From the NCBI GenBank assembly GCA_033064195.1, contig JARBJD010000106.1, positions 62,001 to 126,000 on the forward strand: a DNA stretch of 64,000 nucleotides, written 5' to 3'. Every line of letters begins with the position of its first letter. The first letter of the stretch is position 1. The DNA comes from Blattamonas nauphoetae. Lineage: Eukaryota > Preaxostyla > Oxymonadida. Position numbers and translations under genes: made by a program. The notes under the pieces were generated by a model, which was not told the DNA's origin, ran no database searches, and saw only the letters and a program-made list of their open reading frames with translations. Below, in pieces: positions 22,606 to 35,700 of this stretch.

Positions 22606-25600
22606 GGCATGTTGCTTCCAGAATCTGTGCAGTTGAATCAGGAATGGAGATTGAAAGTGGTGAAGAGAGGACAACTGGTGCTCCGTTCGCTTTGTATCGC
22701 ATCGATGTGATTGTGTAAGTCTTTCCATATTCCAGTTCTGGAGCCTGGCCTCGCTTGAATGTTGTGGCGACGACTGATCCTTCGCTCGTCGATGAGAAGA
22801 CACCGCTCGCTTTCAGATCGAACGGAGTGGTTGTGTTGATTGTGACCAGGAATTCTGAGTTTATCGGCAGATTCGTTATACCCAGAGTGATTGTCAAGAC
22901 TCGTTCAGAGAGATCTGTGAAACCAACTCGACACGATGACACCTTTCGGTTGTCAGCTGCTGTTCTAAATGTGAAGGGATGGGTCACAACTGAGGAGGAT
23001 TCAATCTCAGAATTGACCTTCTTCATTGAGATTGGCGTGTACATCATGCCATGCCACAGAGAGTTCTCTTTGGGCGGGGAAAGGATGGCTGTTCCTGTTG
23101 CCTTTTGTGTTCCACTTGTCGTCGAAGCAACAACAGTCAGAATCGCCGTGTGATTGGTTGATGATGGAGTTCCAGAAAGTGTGATGTCATATGTCTCGCC
23201 TTCCTCCAATTTGGACGAATCGAACATGAGCGTCGTTGATTTCCCATCTGTCGCGTTTGTCTGTCTGGACACACCCAGCAGATGAGGCTTTTCCTTCGGT
23301 ATATCGAACTTCAATCCTTTCTTTAGAGCTGGAGCGTCACCAGAATAAGATGGTTCCATCTTGACAACCGAATACGTCTGTCCATATTCCAGTTGAGGTG
23401 ATGATCCTGACAGATTGACATTGATTGTGCCCACTGAGCCAGAATCGAAATACAGAGAATCTGTCAACTTGATGTTTTTCGTTCCGTCGTTCACAGTCAC
23501 TCTTTGACCTGCGAGACTTCCCAATCCTGATCCCCCAAACTCGATGATCAGCTGCCATTCATAACTCCCCGACTTGAAATATGCTTTCACAGATGTCACT
23601 TTTGGTGCGCCTGAAGGTGTTTTGACGACGAAGTTGTCGATAATGATGTTCGCTTCGGTTTTTCCGCTTGTCTTCACAACTTCTTTGGGAACGTACGTGT
23701 ATCCGTTGATGAGGTCGGCGTTCTTCCCATCTTCTGACAGACGAGCGGTCGCGACAGCCCGTTGCCCGCTTGAGATGGTTGAGACAGTTGCTGTGACACA
23801 CCCAGCGTGCTCTGATCCAGTCCCAGAGGTTGGTGTTCCTGTCATGCGAATGGTGTAAGTCGATCCAACTTCCAGAAGACGTGTTGTGAACGTGATGGTG
23901 CATGAGAGATGATCTGAAGAGCCCATCACACCCGCAGACGCCAATCGCGGCTTCTCCACAGGAACTTCAAAGCTCAGAGTCTTCAGAAGAATACAGTCGA
24001 CTGTATTCTCCACTCGAGTGATGGTGTATTGTGACCCATACGAAAGTTTTGGAGAAGTCTCGTTGAATATTGGGATGTAGAATTCAAACCAAGTCGTCGT
24101 GTTGGCATCGAGGTAAGAAGCGAGACGAGAGGTTCCAATGTAGACAGTTGTGTAGATGGTTGGGTTCAGATTCGACGCTTCCAAACGGACAATGACATTC
24201 CGCTCTCCGTTTGCAGTGTCCATTCTAACAGACACGGCTGAGATGGATGGGGTGATGATGGGTGTCTTGAATGTGATGCTTTCGATGAGGATTTCGGTTT
24301 CTTCGTTCTGTGTTGCCTTTGGTGCTGACTTGGTCACAGAATTCAGTTTGTACGTTGCACTGTTGTACAGTTGTCCCGTCCCGTCATCGTTGAGAGACAC
24401 AGCAACTGTCGCCTTTTGTGAATCGCCTGTTCCAGATACCGTTGCAGTGATGACAGCCGAATGCGAATGCGAAGACGAGCTCACAGCGAAGTCATAACGT
24501 TCTCCATCCTCCAACAATCTTGTTGAGAAGACCAGGGTGATGCTGGATCCATCAGTCGAATTCGTTTGGCTGACCGATGTCACACGAGGTTTCTCTGCTG
24601 GAATGTCGATCTGGAAGTTCTTTGTCAGTAGAAGTGGAATGGCTGGGGAAAACATGTTCCTGACTTTCACAAGTGTGTACGTTTTTCCATACTCAATCCT
24701 CGGATTAGTCGTATTTCCGAAGATTTGGATTGATTGGGTTGCTTCCGTTCCTGAGAAAGTAACGAACGGAAGCTCGATCAGTACTCCTCCATTTTCGAAC
24801 ACAGGATAAAGGAAATCCTTCATCTTTCCGACTCCCACATACGAGATGATCAGATTCTTCTCAAACGTGCCAGATTGCATTGCACAAGATACTGCTGTGA
24901 TTGATGCTTGTTGTGTGGTGATAGAGAGTGTGATGGTGTCGACGAAGATGTCTTCCGCAGGCTTGCTCACTCGTGTGATCTTCGTCACTTTGTACGAGTG
25001 AGAATACTTCAGCGTGGCAGTGTCAACGGGGAAGAAAGAGGTTGTGCCCTGAACGAACTGCCTCCCTCCATCCACACCCACAGACAGTGTCAGCTTGGCA
25101 ACTGGCTCTCTTTCTGAACCTGAAGTCGTGTCTGTCAGCTCCATTTCGTGTTCTTCGCTCTCGAGACCGACAGAGAAGAACGTGTACGTCATCCCTCTTC
25201 CATCGTCCAGCCATTCAGATGATCGAACAGAGATCACACGAGGAAGAGCTTTCGGAATGGTGAAGTCCCTCTTTCCGGTGAAGAACACCTCTTCGTTCGT
25301 TGCAGACTTTACGATCTTTGTGATCGTGTACGTCTTCCCATATTCCAGTTGAACGGTTGCCGTTGTTGAAAAAAGTGTCGCAGTGATTGACCCTGTTTGG
25401 GCAGTCGATATCGTCAAGTATCCTGTCAAGTTGAAACTGGTCACTCCTTTCACTGTGACAACGAGGTTCGTCGATGTCGGCATTCGAACTGTTGAGAAAA
25501 GGAGCTTTCCTGTGTTCTGGGTGTCTGGGTGAAACTCGAACGAGAGGTCGTTGATGACAGCAAGTTCTGTTGTCACAGTGAATGTCAATGTTCCCTCAAC

Positions 25601-28600
25601 AGGAACATCTTCTCCATTCTCTCCACCCTCCTTGAGCTTTGTCACGGTGTATGTCTGCCCATCCTTCAGAACAGGATCTTCGATAAGCGAGAGTGGAGCA
25701 GACCATAATCCCGAACCTGTCGACGAATAATCAATCGGGATTGTGGGAGTGTCTGCATCGTCTGCAGTGTTCTTCAGGAAGAGTGTGTGGTGTGTTGGCG
25801 AAAGGATGCGTCCAGAGAGTGTGATGATGGCTTCAGTTTTGTTGGATCTGTACGAAATGTCGATGCTGGTTAATCTGCTTGGTTCGTTTGGGATTGAGAA
25901 TCTGATCGAGTTCAGAGCGATGAACGATGTTCCTGAAGACAGAGCGAACATGCGAACTGTGTATTCTGTTCCGAACGATGGAAGAAGCGAGGTTTGCGGA
26001 TAAACTGTCTGAACTGATGAAGCTAACGAACCGAAGGCGTCGGTGGTCAAAGTGAGCGTTCGAGAATGCGAAGATTCTGATCCTTTGGGGACAGAATCGA
26101 GGATCATCGTGTATTGTGTGGAGGGGGGCAGTCCCGACGAGAGGAATGGAAGACTCACCGATTTCTTCCCTTCAGTGAACACAATATCCCCAATTCCGAT
26201 CAGACGAGCTGGAGCGATTGGAGTTGTGAAGACGATTGTCTCAATGCTTCGATTGAGAATCTGTCCTTCGAATGTCACACATACCACAGCATAATCGGCT
26301 CGGTATTCAAGTTCCGCCGAGTTCTCCGGATACGCCACGGCTGAATAATGCAGTTCTCCAAATTGTCGCCCAAAATTGAATGTTTTGGTGGTTTGTTCGC
26401 CCACTTTCTTAAGCACCACTTGATATTTGCCATCTTCGAAGTTCGCACCATGGATTGTGACATTAATTTCGTTTCCTGTTGAACTGAGGGCACATTTCGC
26501 GATGGAGATGGACGGGAAAATTCTCCATCCTTTCATCGATGCTGTCATCATCACATAATCACTCAGCGACGACTGTAGCAATCCTGTTGGTCCGAAAGAG
26601 ACAGAGGCTGAAGCTGCCGATGATCCCTTCCCTTCGTCGAACGCGACACTCACCATTCGTTGTAGTGTCGGCGCGGTTGTTGTTCCAGCCCTCAACAATG
26701 AGTTGTCGAGGAGAAGCAGCATCGTGCCTTTCACGATCTCATTCACTGTCACAGTGCACGTGGCCAGTGCTGAGTCTGTCGGATCTTCAGTGAGCGAGAA
26801 GGAGGTGATGCTCAGCTTTTTGTGCGTTGGGACACAAGCAATGATGGTTGTGATGCTTTTTGTGATTGTCAATGTGCCGACATAGTGGTTTGTCGTTCCG
26901 ACTGCGACGATTGGTTGGCTGTCTCCAAATGAGGTTGAGTCGCAATTAGAGAACATCGAAGCAAAGTCCGAAGAGGAAGGGAGAGTGGTGACGAAATCAC
27001 GTGTGACGGATTGCTTCTCAACCGAGTTGGCTCGGAACGCGAGAGAATCGCAATTGTGTGACGCGTTCGACAATTCCAGAATAACGCTTCCTGCGTGTTC
27101 GTTGTGGCAGTGAGAGAAGATACAGTTGAAGATGCTGACATATTCAGTCGTGTCCACAAGATAAAGTGCACCGAGTCCAGTCTTATTGGTCCTTAACATC
27201 TTCACATCCGAACAATTCTCGACTGCAAGCTCGGAGATGGTGACTCTCTGGTGGAACAGATACACAGCCGAACCCCAGTGAGCTCGACAGTTCGCAACAG
27301 ACGTTTGAGAGATTGTTGTTGTTGGGTGTCCGTCATCATAATCTTTGATATAGAATGCTCCTCCCTTTCCGCTGGATTTTGGCGAACAAGAGCAGCCAGC
27401 AAATGAGCATTCTGTGATGAAGAGTGTTTCCTCCGAATAGATTGTAATGGCACCGCCATTCCCGTCGGTTGCGCAGCAGTTTTTGAAAAGACAGCGGGTG
27501 AAGGAGTGAGTGCCGGAATAGTATCCGGTGGAAATTGAAAGATTCTTGTTTGTGTAGTCTGCGTTGGATTGGAGGGTGGTGTGGCAGGCCATCACTGTCG
27601 TGTTGATGGCGCTGAAGTGTGGAGCGTGGTTGATGTTGAGAACGGAGGTTCCGGCGAAGTGGTTCGTGCAGTCGGAAATCGAGCACCCAATCACACTCTG
27701 CGAAATTGTTGGGAGAGGAGCGAAGGGATGCGGGGCGGACGAGCTGGTGGTGTTGAGGATGACAGTGTCGATCAACGTGGTCGTGACAATTGTGGAGAGA
27801 TCTGGCATCGACTGGATTTCTCCAAAGTCCACAAGCGGACCTGTCCCAAAACACAGGTCACAGTGGCTGATGTCAAGTTCGGCCCCAATCACCGAAACTT
27901 CTGTTGAATCTTCCATTTCGGAATCGGGTGATGGGGCGAGTTGAACGAAAGGAAGGAGAGTCCCGTATGATGCTGAGACATGTTGTGTGTTGATGATTTT
28001 CACTTCGCTTCGACTCGAGCTGCTCCGAGTGACGATGATTGGGCAGTCGATTGCGGATGAGTGCAGGACACATTTATCGAGTGTGAAAAAAGAATTTGAG
28101 ATTTTTGCGATCGAATGGTTGGGCTTGGTGGCAGAAAAAAAGACTTTTGAGACCGAAAAGGTGCTGTTTGTGATCAGAATGATGGGAGAGACGTCAATTT
28201 GGATATCGGGTCTTTCCGATGGAGAAATATCTTGATAATCTTTTTGTTCTGAACATTTCAGTTCGTCAGAATGAACAATGTTCGTATTCTTTCCAAGAAG
28301 AGATAAGTGGAGATTGGCGATCATGGCGTTGCTGCCATGGTAGTTTGGTGCATCAAGACGATGTGTCGCTGGTGTCTGAATGTTCTGAACATGTGTGTTG
28401 AAGTTGAAGATGATTGAATTCAACGATAATGCCGTATTTGAGTCATATTCAGGAGTCGGGTAAGAGCAAACTGTGTGTTGAACGAGATAAAACCAAGCGA
28501 AAAGCATGAGCTGATCTTTCACAAAATGTGTATCTCGCTTCGAAACTCAACACGTTTCAAATTGCTGTGGAGAGTTGGACGAAACGGCTCGATCGGAATG

Positions 28601-28750
28601 ACATTACCCCATTATTTCTTCAATTCGTTGAATCTTCTCTTTCCATGTTTGGAAAATGATTATTCGATATGCGTTGGAGTCGACATTCTGAGAGATGGGT
28701 TGTTGAAATATGCTTTCGTTTTGACGGATTAAGGGCATGATCCATCGAAC

Positions 28751-31700
28751 ATGCCTCCCAAGCACAAATCGGGGAGAAAACGCAGTAAAACACAATCTAC
28801 TCCTCGCGCCAAACGTATCCAATCTTCGACATCGGATATACACATCGTTCATTCAACCATTCAAGAATCCATCGAAATCAACAACGAATCCTCCCTTGAT
28901 ATACCTTCAATCACATCAACATCTGATGCATTCACAATAACTGCCAATGACCGAAAATATATCCAAATTTCAAAGCAGATTCTGCAATATGAAATGAAAA
29001 GACAGCGAATCAATGTTCACACAATGTCGGAGCAACCACCCCTGGAGAATGATGAGACTGCTCTTCCTACCCCAATCACGTCAGATTGGAGATTGATCTT
29101 ACAGGATTCAATCACAACAAAAGATCTGCGGCTTGGATGTCTCTCGCTCTTCGACAACGTAAACTCTGCCCTGTTTCTGTCCCAAACCGAATTAAATCAT
29201 GCGATCAGATTCCTGCAATATGCTACCATGCACATCGAACATCGTGAAAGCCACCACAACCAACTCCTCGAGATCTTATTATCGAACACACAAGACAATC
29301 GATCATATCTGATCTCGTCGTTGATCAACGTTCTCTCGCTTCCATCAGACACACTCCGAACAGCTACTCTCACATTCTTCGACGTCGGCCTTCACTTTTC
29401 ATCAACAGACTTCACTCTTGAAATAGCTGAAACTGGATTGATGCCTCAACTCTTCTCATAGTTCCCCGACCAAGCCGGACTTGTTCATCAAGTCGGACAA
29501 AGGGTAGGTATGTCAAGGATACCTCCTTATTTGACTGTAAAGTTGATTGATAATCGCTTTACGGCTTCAACAAAGAGTTTGAGAACGATCAGACCATTCA
29601 TTGTATTTGTTCACTTCCCTCATCCATTTTTGCTATTCTCACACAATAGCCAATCGAGCAAAGAGGTGAAGTGATTAAATAACATTTGGAACTATTTAGA
29701 TGTATGTTCAGTTCATCCCCCCATCGAGGATGAGAATGGATCCATCGAAGAAGAAGTTGACGACGGAGAGTTTTGTGGGTGCCAATTGATTGTTTTCAGC
29801 CTCTCGCAACCAATTGAAGCGGATTCAGACGACTTGTATCATTTTTGCTTGGAATGGAGAATGTGAATGAGATTCTGTTTGCCTCATCTCGGATCTACTG
29901 TGAAAAAGTGAGGAAACCTTAAAATTGCAATCATAAGGCAGTTTGAGGAACACACCATCATTCCAAGATCCAAGTAGTTGGGATGAATGCCATTGGAGAT
30001 CTTGTTGAGCATGCCATTCCGGAAGTGAACAGATTCCATCTTATTGAGAGGAATGAGAGATACAAACATCCAAAGACCTTTATCCTGCAGAAAGGTCGTC
30101 GGATGCGTGATTCTTGCGGGTCGGAGAAGACCTTCGTAGAATGAAAACAAGAACATTTTCAACCTCAAAATTGGTCTGTCAAGGTGCACATTATGAATAT
30201 AGCGTGGAGACACATCACTAACATCAATGCTGAAGTGAGTTTAGACCTCCGAGAACTGTGATGCATGTCCATTCAGGTTCGGATTTGAAAAAGCACCCAT
30301 TGATCGTGTCTTTCTTCTCAGAAATACCAATTTTTACTCAACACTCGCATATCGAAATGAAGAAATTATCATGCAACTAGAAAGTATTGTTGTCCTACCT
30401 GATGAACAAGTCCGGCCTAATCGGAGGACTATCAGTCCTGAAACCACACGAAGTTCCGTTGAACAACACAACGATGGAGTTCCACCGACATCTCATTTCG
30501 ATCGTGGACCTCTTTTTCGACTTTTCCTCACCTAAGCGCATCCGCAGCTATCTCGAAAGCGAAACGAGAGCATCCAAAGTGATAGAACCACTATATAAAT
30601 CATTTTGCTCGTATCTGCAGTATCTCATGGATGCCCCAGTTTCTCCACCTGATCAGCACTCTGGCTTCACGTTTCTGTTTAACATGACCCAATTCGATCT
30701 CCATCACATCGATCAGCACTGTCTGTCCTCCTCTCCCACAATTCAACACTATTTTAGGGATGTTCGACAGAAACTGTTGGACGAGCTCGCTTTCTTGTTT
30801 GGACACCCCTCTTTGATTGCGGTCACAGGTTCTATCAAATCTGGCGATATTGGTTCAAGTGATGATCACTCCATGGTGAAAGCATTTGAACATCTGCTTG
30901 GAAGAGTGAGCGAGGGGACGAAGATCTCCGATCTCGCTGTCAATGCTGTGAAAAGCTTTTTTTCTTGTTTGTCGGATACAGTCAGACTGTATTTCTGGAC
31001 TGATGACACTTTTAGTCTCACAATGTACAAGATAATTGTCTCTTCATCGAAGTTGGACTCGAAGGCACTGGGGACTCTCTTCACACCGTCACAGCCACAC
31101 CACGCGACTGCTGCTCTCACAGCGTTCAATGAGTTCATCGATCATGTGGACAATGTGGCAGACAGGAACTCTGTTTGGATAGAATGGTTCACCAGCTTTG
31201 TCAACGTGGTTAATCCATCGAAACTGCCCTTCACTCCTGAATACTCCAGACTCCACACCAAACTCATCGAATTGTTGCGAAGCCACTGCAGAATTATCCG
31301 AGAATATGAATTCGGGAGGACGAAGGGGAAGGAGATGACCGATGAACTTCAAAAGGAAATGGAAGAACTCTTCGTCACATTCTACAAACCAACGACAGAT
31401 TACATCGTCCATCTCTCGCTCCATCCGTTCGCTTTGGGTTCCAAGGACAATGACACGATTCTTGATTTTCTCAGCGATGATTGTTTCGTCCCTTCAAAAT
31501 CAGATCTGGCACAGGTGTGTCTAGAAGAAGTGAGACGGGAAATGGATGCCGCTGCTCTCTCGTCGTCACATCCACCGTTCATCCTCACATCTGAACTCAT
31601 TCATATTCACACACCAGATGAGATCATCAGCATTGTGGATAGAATTATTGCTCTGCTCGACAGTGACTCGTGTTTGGATGACGACACCATCCTTCGGATC

Positions 31701-32501
31701 TTCGCGTTCCACAGAAAGGCTCTCAGTCGAGTGTATCTGCCCGATCTGTTCAAAAAAGCTGGACGGTCAACTGAACAATACTTTCACGCACTCGAGTCAC
31801 TCCTCACTCTCCACTTGAACTGCTCACCTCAAACACCGATCGGCTGTCTCCTTTCCACTCGTCCAGACGAACATGAACCAACATTCGACGAGTGGGACGA
31901 TGTGGATCTGGAGACCGGATTGATTCTGATGCGAGTGATCAACCAAAACAACATCTTTATCACACTTGACTCACCACTCGACACCATCATTCGTGATTTT
32001 GCCATCCACTGTCTGCCTCAAATTCGCCACTGCGCTGCTCAACACAATCCGCCACAGCTCGAGCGACTCATTTTCCCTTCCATCGACATTCTTGGCAAAT
32101 ACTTCCTCCAACCCTGTACTTTCGAGAAGCACGTAGCCCGGCAACGAGAGAGACTATTCATCGACGTCTGCAAATTGTTTAATCATCGTGTGACAGCTCA
32201 GTGCATCGGCAGAACTGGATTCTTCTCTCGTCTCGTGGCTGATCTGCTCAACCACAATTTCGATGCCAGCGTGTTTTTGTTCCTTGTGATCGTTGATGGC
32301 GGATGGTACACCTCCATTGAAGGAGAAGATCAGAGGATAATTCGAAAGACTGTTCCCTACGTTTTGGAGGAAGGCTGGCAGGATGTTTTGGAGACCATCT
32401 TTGTGAAGGGGAAGTTCAACTCTTCCAACACAAAATTCCACACAAGTCTGATGATCCAATTCTTCGGAACAAATTGGGTCAAAGTACTGCGTTCATTTTG
32501 A
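28751..32501 (+). pseudogene. ARM2: alpha-helical repeat protein, split by a 973-bp element
   Basis: The start ATG at 28751 begins MPPKHKSGRKRSK, matching the intact paralogue at 40393..43164. Coding blocks are 28751..29458 and 30435..32501. Between them lies a DNA element with a 3-bp duplication TCA; taking out the element and one TCA restores LFSVLKPHEVP in frame. No other break was found, so this copy was probably functional before the insertion. The protein has a basic, disordered N-terminus followed by helical repeats. It occupies the centre of the large inverted duplication, between the divergent surface genes A and A'. Parts of it are near-identical to ARM1 (see findings). Confidence 0.75.
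29459..30431. mobile_element. 973-bp non-autonomous DNA element in ARM2
   Basis: Imperfect inverted ends of about 42 bp begin TAGTTCCCCGA on the left and TAGTCCTCCGA on the right, and share GCCGGACTTGTTCATCA. The flanks are the 3-bp direct repeat TCA (29456..29458 and 30432..30434). Three-bp duplications occur in CACTA, PIF/Harbinger and Academ-type elements, but the ends match none of these clearly. No transposase is present. A minus-strand frame at 29884..30213 (LIPLNKMESVHFRNGMLNK) may be a captured fragment. Confidence 0.7.
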
Positions 32502-32786
32502 GTTTCATTTCATTGGTTGTTCTCATCTCATCAAAGAAACTTCGTTTCTCCTATTTGAAATCTTTCTATTCTCTCTGAAAGGGATCTGGAGAAGAGATTG
32601 AATTGCAGGTCTGCCATCACTTTATTCTTCATTACCTTTTTCCAAAAATAGAAAGTGAAGAGTCAAGGAATTATAGAAATAATGGGGTAATTTCATTCCG
32701 ATCGAGCCGTTTCGTCCAACTCTCCACGGCGATTTAAAACGTGTTGAGTTTCGTAGCAAGAGTCACATTTTGTGAAAGATCAGCTC

Positions 32787-35700
32787 ATGCTTTTCGCTTG
32801 GTTTTATCTCGTTCAACACACAGTTTGCTCTTACCCGACTCCTGAATATGACTCAAATACGGCATTATCGTTGAATTCAATCATCTTCAACTTCAACACA
32901 CATGTTCAGAACATTCAGACACCAGCGACACATCGTCTTGATGCACCAAACTACCATGGCAGCAACGCCATGATCGCCAATCTCCACTTATCTCTTCTTG
33001 GAAAGAATACGAACATTGTTCATTCTGACGAACTGAAATGTTCAGAACAAAAAGATTATCAAGATATTTCTCCATCGGAAAGACCCGATATCCAAATTGA
33101 CGTCTCTCCCATCATTCTGATCACAAACAGCACCTTTTCGGTCTCAAAAGTCTTTTTTTCTGCCACCAAGCCCAACCATTCGATCGCAAAAATCTCAAAT
33201 TCTTTTTTCACACTCGATAAATGTGTCCTGCACTCATCCGCAATCGACTGCCCAATCATCGTCACTCGGAGCAGCTCGAGTCGAAGCGAAGTGAAAATCA
33301 TCAACACACAACATGTCTCAGCATCATACGGGACTCTCCTTCCTTTCGTTCAACTCGCCCCATCACCCGATTCCGAAATGGAAGATTCAACAGAAGTTTC
33401 GGTGATTGGGGCCGAACTTGACATCAGCCACTGTGACCTGTGTTTTGGGACAGGTCCGCTTGTGGACTTTGGAGAAATCCAGTCGATGCCAGATCTCTCC
33501 ACAATTGTCACGACCACGTTGATCGACACTGTCATCCTCAACACCACCAGCTCGTCCGCCCCGCATCCCTTCGCTCCTCTCCCAACAATTTCGCAGAGTG
33601 TGATTGGGTGCTCGATTACCGACTGCACGAACCACTTCGCTGGGACCGCCGTTCTCAACATCAACCACGCTCAACATTTCAGCACCCTCAACACGACAGT
33701 AATGTCCTGCCACACCACCCTCCCCTCCAACACAGACTACACAAACATGAATTTTACCACTCGGCCCAGCCTCTCTGCGTCGACAACAGGCATCACCCGC
33801 TGTCTTTTCAAGACCTGCTTCACCAGCTTGGAAGGTGCTGCAATCAGCCTCTTCTCGTCCAACTCCATCGCCATCGCCGAATGCTCGTTTGCTGACTGTT
33901 ACTGTTCGGCTGACTCCAACGGACTAGGAGGGGCAGTCTTTGTTACAAGCAATGTTCTTGATTTCGGAGACCCCTCGACAACCATCACGAAGTCATCTTT
34001 TGCGAACTGTCGAGCTCACTGGGGATCCGCTATCTCTCTATACCATCACCAGAGAGTCACCATCTCCGAGCTTGCAGTCGAGAATTGTTTGGATCTGAAG
34101 TTGCTCTGGCTACAAATGACTGGGCTCGGTGCCCTTAATGTTGTGGACACGACTGAATATGTCAGCATCTTCAACTGCATCTTCTCTCACTGCCACAACG
34201 AAAACGCTGGAAGCGTCATTCTGGAAATGTCGAACGCGTCACACAATTGCGATTCTCTCGCGTTCAGAGCCAACTCGGTTGAGAAACAGTCCGTCACACG
34301 TGATTTCGTCACCACTCTCCCTCCCTCTTCGGACTTTGCATCGATGATCTCCAATTGCGACTCAACCTCGTTCGGAGACAGCAAACCGCTTGTCGCAGTT
34401 GGAACAACAGACTACGGTGGGAACTTGCACATCACCCACAGCCTCACTGACCTGATCGCTGGTGTCCCAACCCAACGTAAACTCAGCATCGCTTCATTGT
34501 CTCTCACTGAAGATCCGACAGACTCTGGACTTGCCACTTGCAGTGTGACAGTGAATGAGACAGTGACTGGAACAATGATTCTTCTCCTCGACAACTCACT
34601 TCTGCGGAGTGGAACGACTTCAACACCGACACTGCAGCGATTGGTGAGTGTGACGTTCGACGGGGAGGACGAGGAAGGAGCAACGACAGCATCGACATCA
34701 GTAACGTACGGACCAACCGGATTGCTACAATCGTCGCTGCGTGATTATGTGATGATGACGGCATCGATGAAAGGATGGAGAATTATCCCGATCATCTCCA
34801 TCGCGAAATGTACGCTCAGTTCAACAGGAAACGAAATTGAAGTATCGGTGTATGGCGCGAACTTCGAAGATGGAACATATCAAGCGGTGCTTCAGAAAGA
34901 GGGTGAAGAATCCACCGAAACGTACTATTTTGAGCGGCACAATGGACAGCTGATTTGTTCAGTTGTGGCATATCCAGAGGAATCAGCCGAACTGGAATAC
35001 GACACAGAATACACTTTGGTGAGTGTAACATGCGAAGGACAGAATCTCAATCGAAGCGTTGAGAAGATCGTCTTCACAACTCCAGTCGCTCCACCTCGTT
35101 TGATCGGAATTGGGAAAGTTGTGTTCGCCTCAGGAAAGAAAGAAGTGATTCTTCCATTCGTCTCTTCTGGACTGCCCCCATCCACAACATACACGATGAT
35201 AATCGATTCTGTCCCCAAAGGGTCAGAATCCTCGCATTCTCGAACGCTCACCTTCAACACCGACGACGATGGTTCGTTAGCTTCAACAGTTCAGACAGTT
35301 TATCCACAAACCTCACTTCTTCCATCGTTCGGAACAGAATACACTGTTCGCACATTCTCTCTGGATTCAGAAACTTCGTTCATCGCTTTGAACTCGTTCG
35401 GATTCTCAATTCCTGAAGAGCCGAGCAGATTGACACGTGTTGCTATTTCGTATGAATCCAACCAAATTATTGTAGTCCTCACACTCTCTGGACGTCTGCT
35501 TTCTCCACAAGACCACACACTCTTCCTGAAGAACACAGCAGACGATGCAGACACTCCCACAATCCCGATTGTATATTCATCGACAGGTTCAGGATCGTGG
35601 TCTGCTTCGCTCTCACTCTTCGATGCTCCTCTTCTGAAGGATGGACGGACATACACCGTGACAAACTTCAAGGAGGGTGGAGAGAGTGGAGAGGATGTTC

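Larger units (their letters stand above)
15700..28508 (-). pseudogene. Surface protein A (beta-helix plus Ig-like repeats), split by two insertions
   Basis: The start is the ATG at 28508; upstream in-frame codons are not ATG. The leader MLFAWFYLVQHTVCS is a signal peptide. About 500 residues of short beta-helix rungs follow, then a long series of Ig-like modules of about 100 residues marked by YGKTYTITKI-like strands, then a second beta-helix region with CGEETKPCGS, a membrane span (IVFVLFCVVVGCIVGCVCV) and a basic tail KFQQVKYAHFQ. Coding blocks are about 28508..22606, 22281..20629 and 16008..15700. They are separated by a 324-bp MITE and a 4.6-kb insertion. The protein is predicted at the cell surface, probably in adhesion. 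Compared with A' it has about two extra Ig-like modules. It is the mirror partner of A' and convergent with ARM1. Confidence 0.8.

Noticed and set aside
23559-28235. Many plus-strand open frames across surface gene A, repeated across A' on the minus strand
   Set aside because: They mirror the coding bias of the real adhesin gene and carry no domains. Their identity between copies only reflects identity of the genes.
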